From Treponema sp. (GTDB lineage: Bacteria; Spirochaetota; Spirochaetia; Treponematales; Treponemataceae): a DNA stretch of 41,567 nt. How positions within the stretch are numbered: the first letter of the stretch is position 1; each line of letters opens with the position of its first letter. This document shows, piece after piece, positions 23,577 through 31,538 of the stretch. Both the position numbers and the translations under genes were made by a program. Below the pieces are notes generated by a model that saw nothing but the letters and a program-made list of their open reading frames with translations, was not told the origin of the DNA and searched no databases. The stretch is taken from the NCBI GenBank assembly GCA_004554075.1, contig SFOB01000014.1, positions 1 to 41,567 of the forward strand. Reading direction: 5' to 3'.

Positions 23577-23825
23577 ATGAAAAATGAACTTTTAGAAAAC
23601 ATCGAAAAACTTCACACAACCCCCATGGGCATAGACCGGATTCGGCGCAACCTCCGGCTTGGTGATGATGTAAAAGACGTCGTTTCCTGGTGCCGCGAGA
23701 AAATCCTGGACAGCAACGCAGTCATTACCCGACAAGGCAAAAACTGGTATGTCAAAATTGATGGTTGCATTATTACAGTAAATGCTTACAGCTTTACAAT
23801 AATTACAGCGCATACAATGCGTTAG
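23577..23825 (+). CDS. DUF3781 family small protein
   Basis: This 82-residue protein matches DUF3781: 'ENIEKLHTTPMGIDRIRRNL', VVSWCREKI, then RQGKNWYVKIDGCIITVNAY and 'SFTIITAHTMR' at the end. The family is widespread in Firmicutes and has no known function; the high conservation of the Trp-Cys and the GKNWYV segment suggests a binding or catalytic role. It is expected to be controlled by operator site 3. A GC-rich repeat block follows directly. Confidence 0.85.
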   Translation: MKNELLENIEKLHTTPMGIDRIRRNLRLGDDVKDVVSWCREKILDSNAVITRQGKNWYVKIDGCIITVNAYSFTIITAHTMR

Positions 23826-23917
23826 GCGCTGGAAGGGGGCGTAAGCTCGTGCGGTAGCACCGAGCGTAGCGGAGCCTGGAAGTGCCGACCGACTGCAAAG
23901 CAGGCGGGAACGCCCAA
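23826..23917 (+). repeat. GC-rich intergenic repeat, divergent member
   Basis: A GC-rich block starts right after the DUF3781 stop. Its arms GGGCGT (23837-23842) and ACGCCC (23910-23915) are complementary. It shares GCTGGAAGGGG and GTAGCGGA-like words with the copy at 9958-10060, but the order differs, so I treat it as a related or second family. The remaining gap to 24002 holds AAACCGGTTT, a palindrome, upstream of the sigma-factor gene. Confidence 0.5.
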
Positions 23918-24001
23918 ATAAAAAATTCAAAAATTTTTCCAACCTTTTCTAAAATCCCCGCACTATATAAGCAAACCGGTTTGTAGTAAAATGGGATAGC
24001 G

Positions 24002-25642
24002 ATGGAAAAAGAAAAGGCTGACAAGTTAATCGTAAAGTTCTCGTCGAAGGTGTATGGCTTTGCTGTGAAAAAATCGTATTCGTATGATGAGGCAGAAGAG
24101 CTTTCGGGCGAGATGCTGAAGGAACTATATCTTTCTATGCTGCACGCGGAGGATATTGCAAATCCTGAAGGCTATGTCTGGAGAATATGCCAGCATGTTT
24201 ACGCAAAGTATGTGAATCAGAAAAAGCTGCAGAAAGGAGTCTCGATTGATGGAATTGAGCTGCCTTATTTTGACCAGCATGACTTTGGAGAAACTGAAGC
24301 AGAAATTAAAAAGCTCCGTAAGGAGATTGGATTTTTGTCTGCCAGCCGTCGTGAAATTGTCTATTCCTTTTATTACGAAGGTAAGTCTATTGATCAAATT
24401 TCAAAAGAACTTGGGCTGCCTGCCGGTACCGTAAAGTGGCACTTAAACAAAGCTCGTAATGATTTAAAGGAAGGATTTACTATGAAAAGAACAATTGGAA
24501 GTCTTGGATTATCGCCTGTAAAGGCAGTTGGAATCAGTCATAACGGAAGGCCAGGAAGTAAGGGCGGTCCTGAATATTATCTGGATGATAAAATCAATCT
24601 GAACATTGTTTACAGCGTTTATGAAAATCCAAAAACAATGGAAGAGATTGCAGAAGATTTAGGAATGACGCCTGTTTTTCTGGAAGATAAAATTTCAATG
24701 CTTGTGGCAAATGGATTTCTTGTTGAAACAAAAGGCAAGCGTTATACAACCTATGTTAAGTTTACTCCAAAAGAGTTCTCTCTTGAGGCAGCCGCAAATG
24801 GAGTGAGGATGCAGCAGAAGGTTGCAAAAATCCTTGCTGAAAAATATGTGCCTCAGGTTCGTGCTGCACTTGCGAAACTGGAAATTGGAAAAGACATTTA
24901 TATTCCGAGTGGAAACAGGGAACTTTTTGAAGCAGCTGCAATTTTTGATGCTGTTTTTTCAAAATGCTCTGTTCATATCGATAAGGATATTTCCAAGCAC
25001 AGAATCAAAACTTTAGATGGTGCAGATTATCTTGTAACTGTTGAGACTAAAGATGAAATCATTGATCCGGATTATAAATGTGAATTTGATTTGTCTGAAC
25101 TCGAAACAAAATATAAATGTTGCGGCCAGATGACAAGAGATTCGCAGAAATATCCATGTCTTTTTTCCTGGTCTATGGATTCAAGATTTGACAGTCGTAA
25201 AGGAGCCTGGCAGAATAATTTGAATTCAGATTATGAAAGCCTTTACGAAATAATCACCGGTGCAATCACAGAATCAAAAGCAACTTCGGATAAGTTTGCA
25301 AGACTTCGTAAGCGCGGCTTCCTTACAAAAGACGGCAAAATCAACATCATGATTGTAAAGAGCAGCTGGAATGATTTTAAGAATATGCTTCCAAGCCCTG
25401 ATAAAAGTCTTCTTGATGAATTTGCAAAATACGCACTGGAGCAGGCAATGATTCAGGCAAAGCAGTATCCACCACAGATTCAGGATAGATTTGTTTATGA
25501 TTTTATGGATTGGGCAGTTGGAAGCACTGTTGCCATGATGGTTCTTGATGAACTTTATGACAGCAGAACTTTCCGCCCACTCACCGAAGATGAAAAAGTA
25601 ACTGCAAATCTTTTGATGTTCGCAGACAAACTTCCGGAGTAA
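24002..25642 (+). CDS. Sigma-70-family (ECF-like) factor with winged-helix and long C-terminal extension
   Basis: In this 546-residue protein, residues 1-75 resemble sigma region 2 ('EAEELSGEMLKELYLSML', 'NPEGYVWRICQHVYAKYVN'). Residues about 103-155 are region 4 (LSASRREIVYSFYYEGKSID, then 'QISKELGLPAGTVKWHLNKAR'). A winged-helix-like segment follows near 198-250 ('TMEEIAEDLGMTPVFLEDKI'), then about 290 residues without a recognised family, with a Cys pair (KCCGQ) near 375. Normal ECF factors have about 160-200 residues, so the extension is probably a sensor or anti-sigma-like module. TAAAAT lies 10 nt before the ATG. Confidence 0.75.
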   Translation: MEKEKADKLIVKFSSKVYGFAVKKSYSYDEAEELSGEMLKELYLSMLHAEDIANPEGYVWRICQHVYAKYVNQKKLQKGVSIDGIELPYFDQHDFGETEAEIKKLRKEIGFLSASRREIVYSFYYEGKSIDQISKELGLPAGTVKWHLNKARNDLKEGFTMKRTIGSLGLSPVKAVGISHNGRPGSKGGPEYYLDDKINLNIVYSVYENPKTMEEIAEDLGMTPVFLEDKISMLVANGFLVETKGKRYTTYVKFTPKEFSLEAAANGVRMQQKVAKILAEKYVPQVRAALAKLEIGKDIYIPSGNRELFEAAAIFDAVFSKCSVHIDKDISKHRIKTLDGADYLVTVETKDEIIDPDYKCEFDLSELETKYKCCGQMTRDSQKYPCLFSWSMDSRFDSRKGAWQNNLNSDYESLYEIITGAITESKATSDKFARLRKRGFLTKDGKINIMIVKSSWNDFKNMLPSPDKSLLDEFAKYALEQAMIQAKQYPPQIQDRFVYDFMDWAVGSTVAMMVLDELYDSRTFRPLTEDEKVTANLLMFADKLPE

Positions 25643-25755
25643 TACAGAAAATAACAAATCTTTTTCATACTATTTAATAGGAGATTCCTTCATTGATTTA
25701 CCACGCTGTAGTTTATAATATTACTTTAGAAAAATTATAATCCAGCGAGGTAAAC

Positions 25756-26370
25756 ATGAAGGTTCTTTTAGTTAACGGAAGTCCACGTGCAAACAGCAAC
25801 ACACTGCTTGGTCTGCATGAAATGCAGAAGATTTTTGAAGAGCAGGGGATTGAGACGGAGATTTTTAATATCGGAAATAAGGATATCCGTGGTTGTATTG
25901 CCTGCGGCCGATGCGGTGAACTTGGCCACTGTGTTTTTGATGACGCAGTAAATGAATTCGCCACTAAGTTTAAGGATGCTGACGGTATTGTTGTTGGAAG
26001 TCCTGTTTATTATTCTGCGCCGAATGCAACTGTTCAGGCATTTCTGCAGAGACTTTTCTACAGCAGTAATTTTGATAAGACAATGAAAGTTGGAGCCGGA
26101 TTTGTTTGTGCCCGCCGCAGTGGAACAACTGCCTCTTTTGACGTTTTGAATAAGTTCTTTACAATCAGCGGAATGGTAATGGCAACAAGTCAGTACTGGA
26201 ACAACATTCACGGCGGTGCCCCTGGAGAAGCGGCCCAGGATGCAGAAGGAATGCAGACACTTCGTGTACTTGCCCGCAACATGAGCTTCCTCATTAAATC
26301 CATTGCTCTTGGAAAAGAGAAGTTCGGCCTTCCAGAAAAAGAAGAACACGCCTGGACAAACTTTATTTAA
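25756..26370 (+). CDS. Flavodoxin-family NADPH-dependent FMN reductase / iron-sulfur flavoprotein
   Basis: This 204-residue protein has a flavodoxin-like fold: the phosphate-binding loop is VNGSPRANSNT (about 5-15), followed by CIACGRCGELGHC (Cys 47, 50, 53, 59 region), as in iron-sulfur flavoproteins. 'DGIVVGSPVYYSAPNATVQAF' is the FMN-binding strand and loop. It probably transfers electrons or reduces quinones, nitro or azo compounds. The ribosome binding site is GCGAGG. Its stop overlaps operator site 4. Confidence 0.88.
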   Translation: MKVLLVNGSPRANSNTLLGLHEMQKIFEEQGIETEIFNIGNKDIRGCIACGRCGELGHCVFDDAVNEFATKFKDADGIVVGSPVYYSAPNATVQAFLQRLFYSSNFDKTMKVGAGFVCARRSGTTASFDVLNKFFTISGMVMATSQYWNNIHGGAPGEAAQDAEGMQTLRVLARNMSFLIKSIALGKEKFGLPEKEEHAWTNFI

Positions 26371-26405
26371 ATATGACACATATGTCATATTTTCTGTGTT
26401 ATACT
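26371..26405 (+). promoter_or_regulatory. TGACA-TGTCA operator and promoter, site 4 (SPL radical SAM gene)
   Basis: The palindrome ATATGACA (26371-26378), 4-nt spacer, TGTCATAT (26383-26390) is followed by TTT and, 12 nt after TGTCA, TATACT (26400-26405). ATG at 26412, 6 nt after the box. The spacer between half-sites is 4 rather than 6, but the distance from the centre to the -10 is kept. Confidence 0.75.
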
Positions 26406-26411
26406 TGAATC

Positions 26412-27314
26412 ATGCACTTCGTAAATGCAAAATCAATTCTTACCCCTCACAGCATGAACATTTACCGCGGCTGCCAGCATGGATGTATCTATTGCGACTC
26501 CCGCAGTAAATGTTATCAGTTTACCCATGATTTTGAAGACATCGAAGTAAAGCAGAATGCCCCTCAGCTCCTGGAAGAAGCCCTACGTAAAAAACGAAAG
26601 CGCTGTATGATTGGAACAGGCTCTATGGGAGATCCCTATATTCCGCTGGAAAAAGAATTATGCCTTATGCGCCGCTGTCTGGAAATTATCGATCGCCACA
26701 ATTTTGGCGCCACTATGATAACTAAGTCTGATCTTGTACTTCGAGACCTGGACCTTCTTGACCGCATAAATCAAAAAACAAAAGCAGTCGTGCAGATGAC
26801 ACTGACCACCGCAGACGACGAACTCTGCCGCAAAATCGAACCCGGAGTCTGTCCTACCAGCCGTCGCTTTGAAGTACTTAAAGCCTGTCAGCAGGCAGGT
26901 ATCCCCACTGTTGTATGGTTCAGCCCCTTGTTGCCCTTCATTAATGACACAAAAGAAAATATAGAGGGAATTGTTGAGCTGTGCGCCCGCGCCGGTGTCC
27001 ACGCAATCATCTGCTTTGGAATTGGACTTACCCTGCGCGAAGGAAACCGCGAATATTTTTACACCGCCCTGGACAAGAACTTTCCAGCCAGAAATGAGGT
27101 AGTTTCGACAGGCTCAACCACCGTGAGTATGAAAGAACGCTACCAGCAGGCCTTTGGCTACAACTACATGTGCTCAAGCCCGCATGAACGCGAACTCATG
27201 ACTTATCTTGCAAGTCTCTGCCGCAAGCATAATATCATGCTTGGAACAGATTCTGTTTTCAAGTGGATAGAAGAATTTCCAGACACAGATCCCCTTCAGC
27301 CCGAGCTTTTTTGA
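26412..27314 (+). CDS. SPL-family radical SAM protein
   Basis: This 300-residue protein has the radical SAM motif CQHGCIYC (Cys 21, 25, 28) in 'MNIYRGCQHGCIYCDSRSKC', then 'IGTGSMGDPYIPLE' and 'TKSDLVLRDLDLLDRI', all typical of the spore photoproduct lyase-like group found also in non-sporulating bacteria. The reaction is unknown; DNA lesion repair is possible by homology only. Residues 229-237 (VVSTGSTTV) come from an in-frame palindromic repeat. A leaderless-type promoter under operator site 4 fixes the start. Confidence 0.88.
   Translation: MHFVNAKSILTPHSMNIYRGCQHGCIYCDSRSKCYQFTHDFEDIEVKQNAPQLLEEALRKKRKRCMIGTGSMGDPYIPLEKELCLMRRCLEIIDRHNFGATMITKSDLVLRDLDLLDRINQKTKAVVQMTLTTADDELCRKIEPGVCPTSRRFEVLKACQQAGIPTVVWFSPLLPFINDTKENIEGIVELCARAGVHAIICFGIGLTLREGNREYFYTALDKNFPARNEVVSTGSTTVSMKERYQQAFGYNYMCSSPHERELMTYLASLCRKHNIMLGTDSVFKWIEEFPDTDPLQPELF
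27098..27122 (+). repeat. Palindromic repeat inside the SPL radical SAM gene
   Basis: GGTAGTT and AACCACC arms enclose a TCGACAGGCTC core. It has the same ends (GGTGGTTTCG, CTCAACCACC) as two copies inside the GNAT gene at 38825 and 38907. It adds nine residues in frame. Confidence 0.7.
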
Positions 27315-27327
27315 AAAACTCCTCTAA

Positions 27328-29442
27328 TTACAAAAAGAAAGTCTTCATCATACCCTTGCCTTTTACATCAATTTCTGTATTGGCGCTGTACTGGAAGCGG
27401 CTGATGGTCTGGTCTTTTGTAGTTTCTGTTACATGGATTCTCATAGGTACACCGGTACTTTCCATACGGCTTGCAACATTTACTGTATCGCCCCAAATGT
27501 CGTAAATGAACTTTGTTTTACCAATTACACCTGCAACAACTGGACCGGAATTTACACCAAGTCTTATCATCAACTTGATATTTGAAGTTTCATTGAAAGC
27601 CTGAACATCTGCCAGAAGCCCCTTTGCAAAACGCATCATTCTAAGAGCACCGTCATTGTACTCATCTTCTGTAAGGCCGGCAGCAGCCATGTAGGCATCT
27701 CCGATTGTTTTGATTTTTTCGATTCCTTCTCTCTGGGCACGCTCATCAAACATTGTAAACATTTTGTTGAGCATGGTAACAACTTCTTCCGCAGTCATCT
27801 CACCACTGATTTTTGTAAAGCCGACAATGTCTGTAAAAAGAACAGTTACGTTCGGGTATTCCTTAGCTATAGTTCTTTCCGGATGTTCGGTAAGCTCTTT
27901 TGCGATTTCTTTTGGAAGAATATTCAGAAGAAGATTTTCAGAACGATTCTTTTCTGCTTCAAGTTCTTTTGTACGTTCCTTAACTGTATCTTCAAGCTTC
28001 TGATTTTCCTCTTCCACTCTAATAAGCTTGCCTTCCAGGAGCATGATAGTTGTAGCAATAATAAAGATAATAAAAAGCAGGGCAAGGAAAATAACAAAAA
28101 GCTTATTTGTAAGAGGCTTTAAAATACATGAATAAGTAAAGATAATCTGATGCTCAAGCGGTTCATAATCATGAGGGGTGTACATAATACAACCAAAGCC
28201 CAGAGTCTTTAATGGCGTGATTGTATAGAAATCTTCACCGTGAATATTTTCTGCATCATCAGCATGTGGCTTTATAACATTCAGACTTCCATCTGAAAGT
28301 GCAAAGCTTCCGTTCCATGGGCCCGGATCAATAGAACAGCCTTCTGGAACAAAAATAGAAAAACTCCATTCAGTGATAACGGTACTGCTCATGTTGTTGA
28401 AAATCACACCATCATACTGGGCACCTGTGCGGTCAGGATCTCCTTCATCAACCCAATGCTTTTCTGCATTTCGCACAAAGGTAAGGCAAACTGATTTAGA
28501 AGCATCATTTTCTGTATAAGGCTTATCAATTGTTAAAACCTTTTCTGGAAGTGAAATTCCCTTGATTGAAATAATCAGAAGAACCAGAAGAATTCCTCCA
28601 AGGCTGATTGAAAGAGTCTGCCAGAGATGAGTTCTTACAACTCTTTTTTTAGTTTCTGCAGAAGTTCTTACCGGAGTAACAACCGGACTAACAACTGTAT
28701 GGCCTCCTTCACCTGAATACAATTCCAATTCCATCATTTTAATGGAAGAATAGAAAAGATGAAGGGCTCCAAAACCAAGAGACATATTAATCCATGAGAA
28801 TCCATAAGAAACAAGAATCAGTACAATTCCAATCAGAGGAAGAATAAAATAAAGCAAGAGAGAAATATAAACATTTGTTGCCAGTTTTTTTCTGTTTTGC
28901 AAAAGCATAGTGAGTGTAATAAGACCTGGCAAAAGTCCTAAAGCAACACCTAAAGGAAAGAGTGTACTTCTATGATAGAGATTGCTTTCATCAAAATAAT
29001 AAAAAAGATTTGTAAACTGACTTACAACGATAATGACAATACCTGCAAGACAGAAAACCAGAACGATAAAAAGCTGAACCGGAATCTTGTTTTTTACAGA
29101 TGATTTTGGATTAAAAATCAAAGACAGGCTCAGACGGGTCTGCATAATAAATTCACAAACGTAAAAACAAAAGAAAAATGAAATAGAAAAATTACAGATA
29201 TAAACAAAGAGATTGCTCAGGCGTACCATATACCAGCCAAGCGTGCTGGTATTACCGCGGAATAAATAAGCAAGTGCATCGCAAAGAAGCATAAAACCTG
29301 TAAACAATTCTATAAAAATAAGAGTACGGCGGCCATTCTGCTTAAGCTTATGACCTGACCACAAAAATATTCCTACCTGAAAACAAAAGAAAGAAAGAAA
29401 AAATAAAGCTGAAAGACTGATAATTCTCGTAATATCCGACAC
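27328..29442 (-). CDS. Membrane class III adenylate/guanylate cyclase with extracytoplasmic CBM2-like domain
   Basis: This 704-residue protein has about seven N-terminal membrane helices (1-240), another helix near 275-295 and an extracytoplasmic domain (about 300-440). A last helix (about 448-468) and a coiled coil (VEEENQKLEDTVKERTKELE) lead to a class III cyclase domain (about 515-704). The cyclase has VLFTDIVGFT and GDAYMA (metal aspartates), and 'YDIWGDTVNVASRM' (base and ribose contacts). It should make cAMP or cGMP. The outer domain has 'ITEWSFSIFVPEGCSI', 'GPWNGSF' and 'TLGFGCIMYTP', like family 2 carbohydrate-binding modules. It starts at GTG with AGGGG 8-9 nt upstream; a TATAAT lies at 29474-29479. 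Confidence 0.85.
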   Translation of the reverse strand: MSDITRIISLSALFFLSFFCFQVGIFLWSGHKLKQNGRRTLIFIELFTGFMLLCDALAYLFRGNTSTLGWYMVRLSNLFVYICNFSISFFFCFYVCEFIMQTRLSLSLIFNPKSSVKNKIPVQLFIVLVFCLAGIVIIVVSQFTNLFYYFDESNLYHRSTLFPLGVALGLLPGLITLTMLLQNRKKLATNVYISLLLYFILPLIGIVLILVSYGFSWINMSLGFGALHLFYSSIKMMELELYSGEGGHTVVSPVVTPVRTSAETKKRVVRTHLWQTLSISLGGILLVLLIISIKGISLPEKVLTIDKPYTENDASKSVCLTFVRNAEKHWVDEGDPDRTGAQYDGVIFNNMSSTVITEWSFSIFVPEGCSIDPGPWNGSFALSDGSLNVIKPHADDAENIHGEDFYTITPLKTLGFGCIMYTPHDYEPLEHQIIFTYSCILKPLTNKLFVIFLALLFIIFIIATTIMLLEGKLIRVEEENQKLEDTVKERTKELEAEKNRSENLLLNILPKEIAKELTEHPERTIAKEYPNVTVLFTDIVGFTKISGEMTAEEVVTMLNKMFTMFDERAQREGIEKIKTIGDAYMAAAGLTEDEYNDGALRMMRFAKGLLADVQAFNETSNIKLMIRLGVNSGPVVAGVIGKTKFIYDIWGDTVNVASRMESTGVPMRIHVTETTKDQTISRFQYSANTEIDVKGKGMMKTFFL

Positions 29443-29553
29443 GATAAAATCCCCTGATAAAAAAAGATATATTATTATACAGGTAAAAAATGAATTTCAA
29501 AAGTTGTTTTAATCATACTATGGAAATTACTTTAAGGTCATCTCTCTTAGATA

Positions 29554-29581
29554 AGATTATCGGTTCAAGCCCGATAATGAC
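29554..29581 (-). repeat. GTCAT-hairpin repeat
   Basis: Minus strand: GTCAT-TATCGGG-CTTGAA-CCGATA-ATCT. The member of the GTCAT...ATCT family with an ATTATCGG/CCGATAAT stem. It lies in the 199-bp gap between the HlyIII-like gene and the cyclase start. Confidence 0.75.
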
Positions 29582-29586
29582 AATAT

Positions 29587-29618
29587 AAAAAAACAAGGCC
29601 GACTTTCCAGCCGGCCTT
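29587..29618 (-). terminator. Rho-independent terminator of the HlyIII-like gene
   Basis: On the minus strand a 7-bp stem AAGGCCG/CGGCCTT (29612-29618/29595-29601) with a 10-nt loop is followed by GTTTTTTT. It begins 23 nt after the stop codon of the HlyIII-like gene. Confidence 0.8.
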
Positions 29619-29641
29619 ATCAGAATCCATCTTCCAGGAAA

Positions 29642-30544
29642 TTACTCGCCTAAGAAGAAGAGAGAGAAGAAGATATACACACTACCAAAGAGCATTATGA
29701 TATTGCTGAAAAGGTGCATGAACTTGATTTTCTTAAGATTGTAGAAAATTATACCAAGGAGATAGAAGGCTGCACCAAGAACAAGCATGTTGAAGCTTTT
29801 TGGTGAAAGAACTTCAAAGAGATTCTTTGCAACAAAGAGGCCGGAAAAGCCTGCAAGTATATAAAGAATAACATTAACCTTTCCAAACTTTTCACCGGCA
29901 ATTGCGTAGAAAAGAATTCCTGTGAATACGAGACCCCAGACAATTCCAAAAAGAATCCAGCCAATATTTCCCTGAATCTTTGTGATTGTATAAGCGCTGT
30001 ATCCAAATCCAATAATCAGGAAGGAGAAAACATGTGACAAACGGTCAAAAACAAGCTTTGCATTTATGTTTGTGAGGGCATGCTGCAAAACTGAGCTCAG
30101 GTACATGAGAATCATTGATGCACCAAAGAGTGAATAGAAGACTGTTGTTACATTTACAAAGCTCTTAAGCTGATCTACAGCCAGTGTATCGAGAATTGCG
30201 GTTGCAGCGATGAAGAGTGCAACACCAAAGCCCTGTACGATAGAACTTCCAATTTCCTCACCTAAAGTAAGGCGGCGTGATTTTTTTGCAAGCTCAAGAA
30301 GACGCTTTTCACTTGCAATACGTTTTTCTGCGCGCTTTCTGGCACGCTCTGTTTTTGCATATTCTGCAGCAGCATATTTTGCCTTAAGACGCTCTGGATC
30401 TTCGGCATACTGTATATTAATCTGCTGTACTGCATTTTCGTAATCGATTTTAAGCTGCTTAAGTCTTGAGCGCTTTTTTTCTTTAAGAGATTTTAAGGTT
30501 GATTTTCTTACTGCTTTTTCTGCAATTTCATCTTGTCTGGACAT
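29642..30544 (-). CDS. HlyIII/PAQR-like membrane protein with basic coiled-coil N-terminus, degenerate metal site
   Basis: In this 300-residue protein, residues 1-95 are highly charged and helical (RKSTLKSLKEKKRSRLKQLK...), probably a cytoplasmic coiled coil. Seven membrane helices follow (about 100-300). 'NAKLVFDRLSHVFSFLIIGF' and, near the end, 'FYLLGIIFYNLKKIKFMHLF' match the positions of the hemolysin III/PAQR signature. The zinc-binding residues are mostly missing: Asp is replaced by Ser before the His in RLSH, and the final HxxxH reads HLFSN. It is probably not a hydrolase; the role is unknown. It has a ribosome binding site GAGGTGG. Confidence 0.65.
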   Translation of the reverse strand: MSRQDEIAEKAVRKSTLKSLKEKKRSRLKQLKIDYENAVQQINIQYAEDPERLKAKYAAAEYAKTERARKRAEKRIASEKRLLELAKKSRRLTLGEEIGSSIVQGFGVALFIAATAILDTLAVDQLKSFVNVTTVFYSLFGASMILMYLSSVLQHALTNINAKLVFDRLSHVFSFLIIGFGYSAYTITKIQGNIGWILFGIVWGLVFTGILFYAIAGEKFGKVNVILYILAGFSGLFVAKNLFEVLSPKSFNMLVLGAAFYLLGIIFYNLKKIKFMHLFSNIIMLFGSVYIFFSLFFLGE

Positions 30545-30579
30545 AAGACCACCTCTGAGGCAAGTTTTTTTATGATTTT

Positions 30580-30608
30580 ATTATGACATTTATTGATGAT
30601 TTTGTCAA
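30580..30608 (-). promoter_or_regulatory. Promoter of the HlyIII-like gene
   Basis: Minus-strand TTGACA (30603-30608), 17-bp spacer, CATAAT (30580-30585), then a leader of about 30 nt with GAGGTGG before the ATG. Confidence 0.7.
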
Positions 30609-30626
30609 AGTAAAAAAATGAATGCA

Positions 30627-30673
30627 AGGGGCGCCCTTCACCCCCACTCAGGGGCCCGGGCGGGCTCCTTGTA
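30627..30673 (-). repeat. GC-rich hairpin block after rlmB
   Basis: A GC-rich block just downstream of the rlmB stop. Outer arms CAAGG (30630-30634) and CCTTG (30668-30672), with GGGGCGCCC and GGGGCCCGGGCGGG inside. It can fold into a strong stem and may act as terminator or be another dispersed repeat. No T-run is seen. Confidence 0.45.
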
Positions 30674-30683
30674 AAATGCAGTT

Positions 30684-31526
30684 CTATCGTGTGCAGAGTT
30701 CGTATAAAAGGACTCCGGCGGCAACTGAAACATTAAGGCTGTCTATTTTACCGCAGGTTGGAATTGAAACAATTGTATCGCACTGTTTTTCCAGGAGTGA
30801 TGCTATACCGGTTCCCTCACTGCCCATTATGAGAACAGATTTAGCAGGGAAGTTTATTTTGCGGCAGTTTTCGCCGCCTGCATCTGCACCGTAAATCCAG
30901 AAACCTGCCTGCTTGAGCTGCTCGGCGGCACGAACTAAGTTGTTTACGATTGCAACAGGTACCCAGGCACTTGCTCCGGCACTTGTGCGGCCAATAACTT
31001 CGTTACCGGCAATATCGCTGGCAGAATTGTGTTCTGGAATTACTACAAGTGAAGCACCAAACTGGTCGCAGCTGCGGAGAATGGCACCTACGTTGTGAGG
31101 GTCTGTAATGCTGTCGAGGATTACAACGGTGCAGCGGGAATTGGCCTCACCTGCATCACCGTCCGCACCGGCAGCCCCAGTACCAGCCACAGCCTCTCCG
31201 CTGTGTGTTTTCACCCAGGAATCGAAGTCTACAAGATTTGCAGCCGGCTTTTTAGCATCGCCGGAAATCTCCATTACAATGCCGCGGTGGTCGCGGAGAG
31301 ATTCTTCAAGGCCGCTTACAAACTTGTCCAGCAGGGCATCATTTGTCTGCTCGCAGGTAATTCCTGCTTCTTTTGCAGCAGCAAGAATCTTTTTTACGCG
31401 AGGGCCCGGCTTACTGAAATAAATCTTATAGGCAGAACCTTCAGCCTTGCCAGCGCCAGCAGCAGCCTGATTTTTTTTCTGAGAACGAACTTTTTCTTCG
31501 ATTGAGTGAAAACCGGTTATGAACAT
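30684..31526 (-). CDS. rlmB: RlmB-type 23S rRNA (guanosine-2'-O-)-methyltransferase (TrmH/SPOUT family)
   Basis: This 280-residue SPOUT methyltransferase has a substrate-binding N-domain (FITGFHSIEEKV...) and a catalytic domain with the three motifs: motif 1 ILDSITDPHNVGAILRS, motif 2 LIMGSEGTGI and motif 3 'SIPTCGKIDSLNVSVAAG'. RlmB methylates G2251 (E. coli numbering) of 23S rRNA; other TrmH-family targets are possible. A Gly/Ala-rich stretch (AVAGTGAAGADGDAGEANS) lies between the domains, longer than usual. I chose the ATG at 31526; an in-frame GTG at 31538 touches the composite repeat. Confidence 0.82.
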   Translation of the reverse strand: MFITGFHSIEEKVRSQKKNQAAAGAGKAEGSAYKIYFSKPGPRVKKILAAAKEAGITCEQTNDALLDKFVSGLEESLRDHRGIVMEISGDAKKPAANLVDFDSWVKTHSGEAVAGTGAAGADGDAGEANSRCTVVILDSITDPHNVGAILRSCDQFGASLVVIPEHNSASDIAGNEVIGRTSAGASAWVPVAIVNNLVRAAEQLKQAGFWIYGADAGGENCRKINFPAKSVLIMGSEGTGIASLLEKQCDTIVSIPTCGKIDSLNVSVAAGVLLYELCTR

Positions 31527-31538
31527 ATTTTTTTCCAC

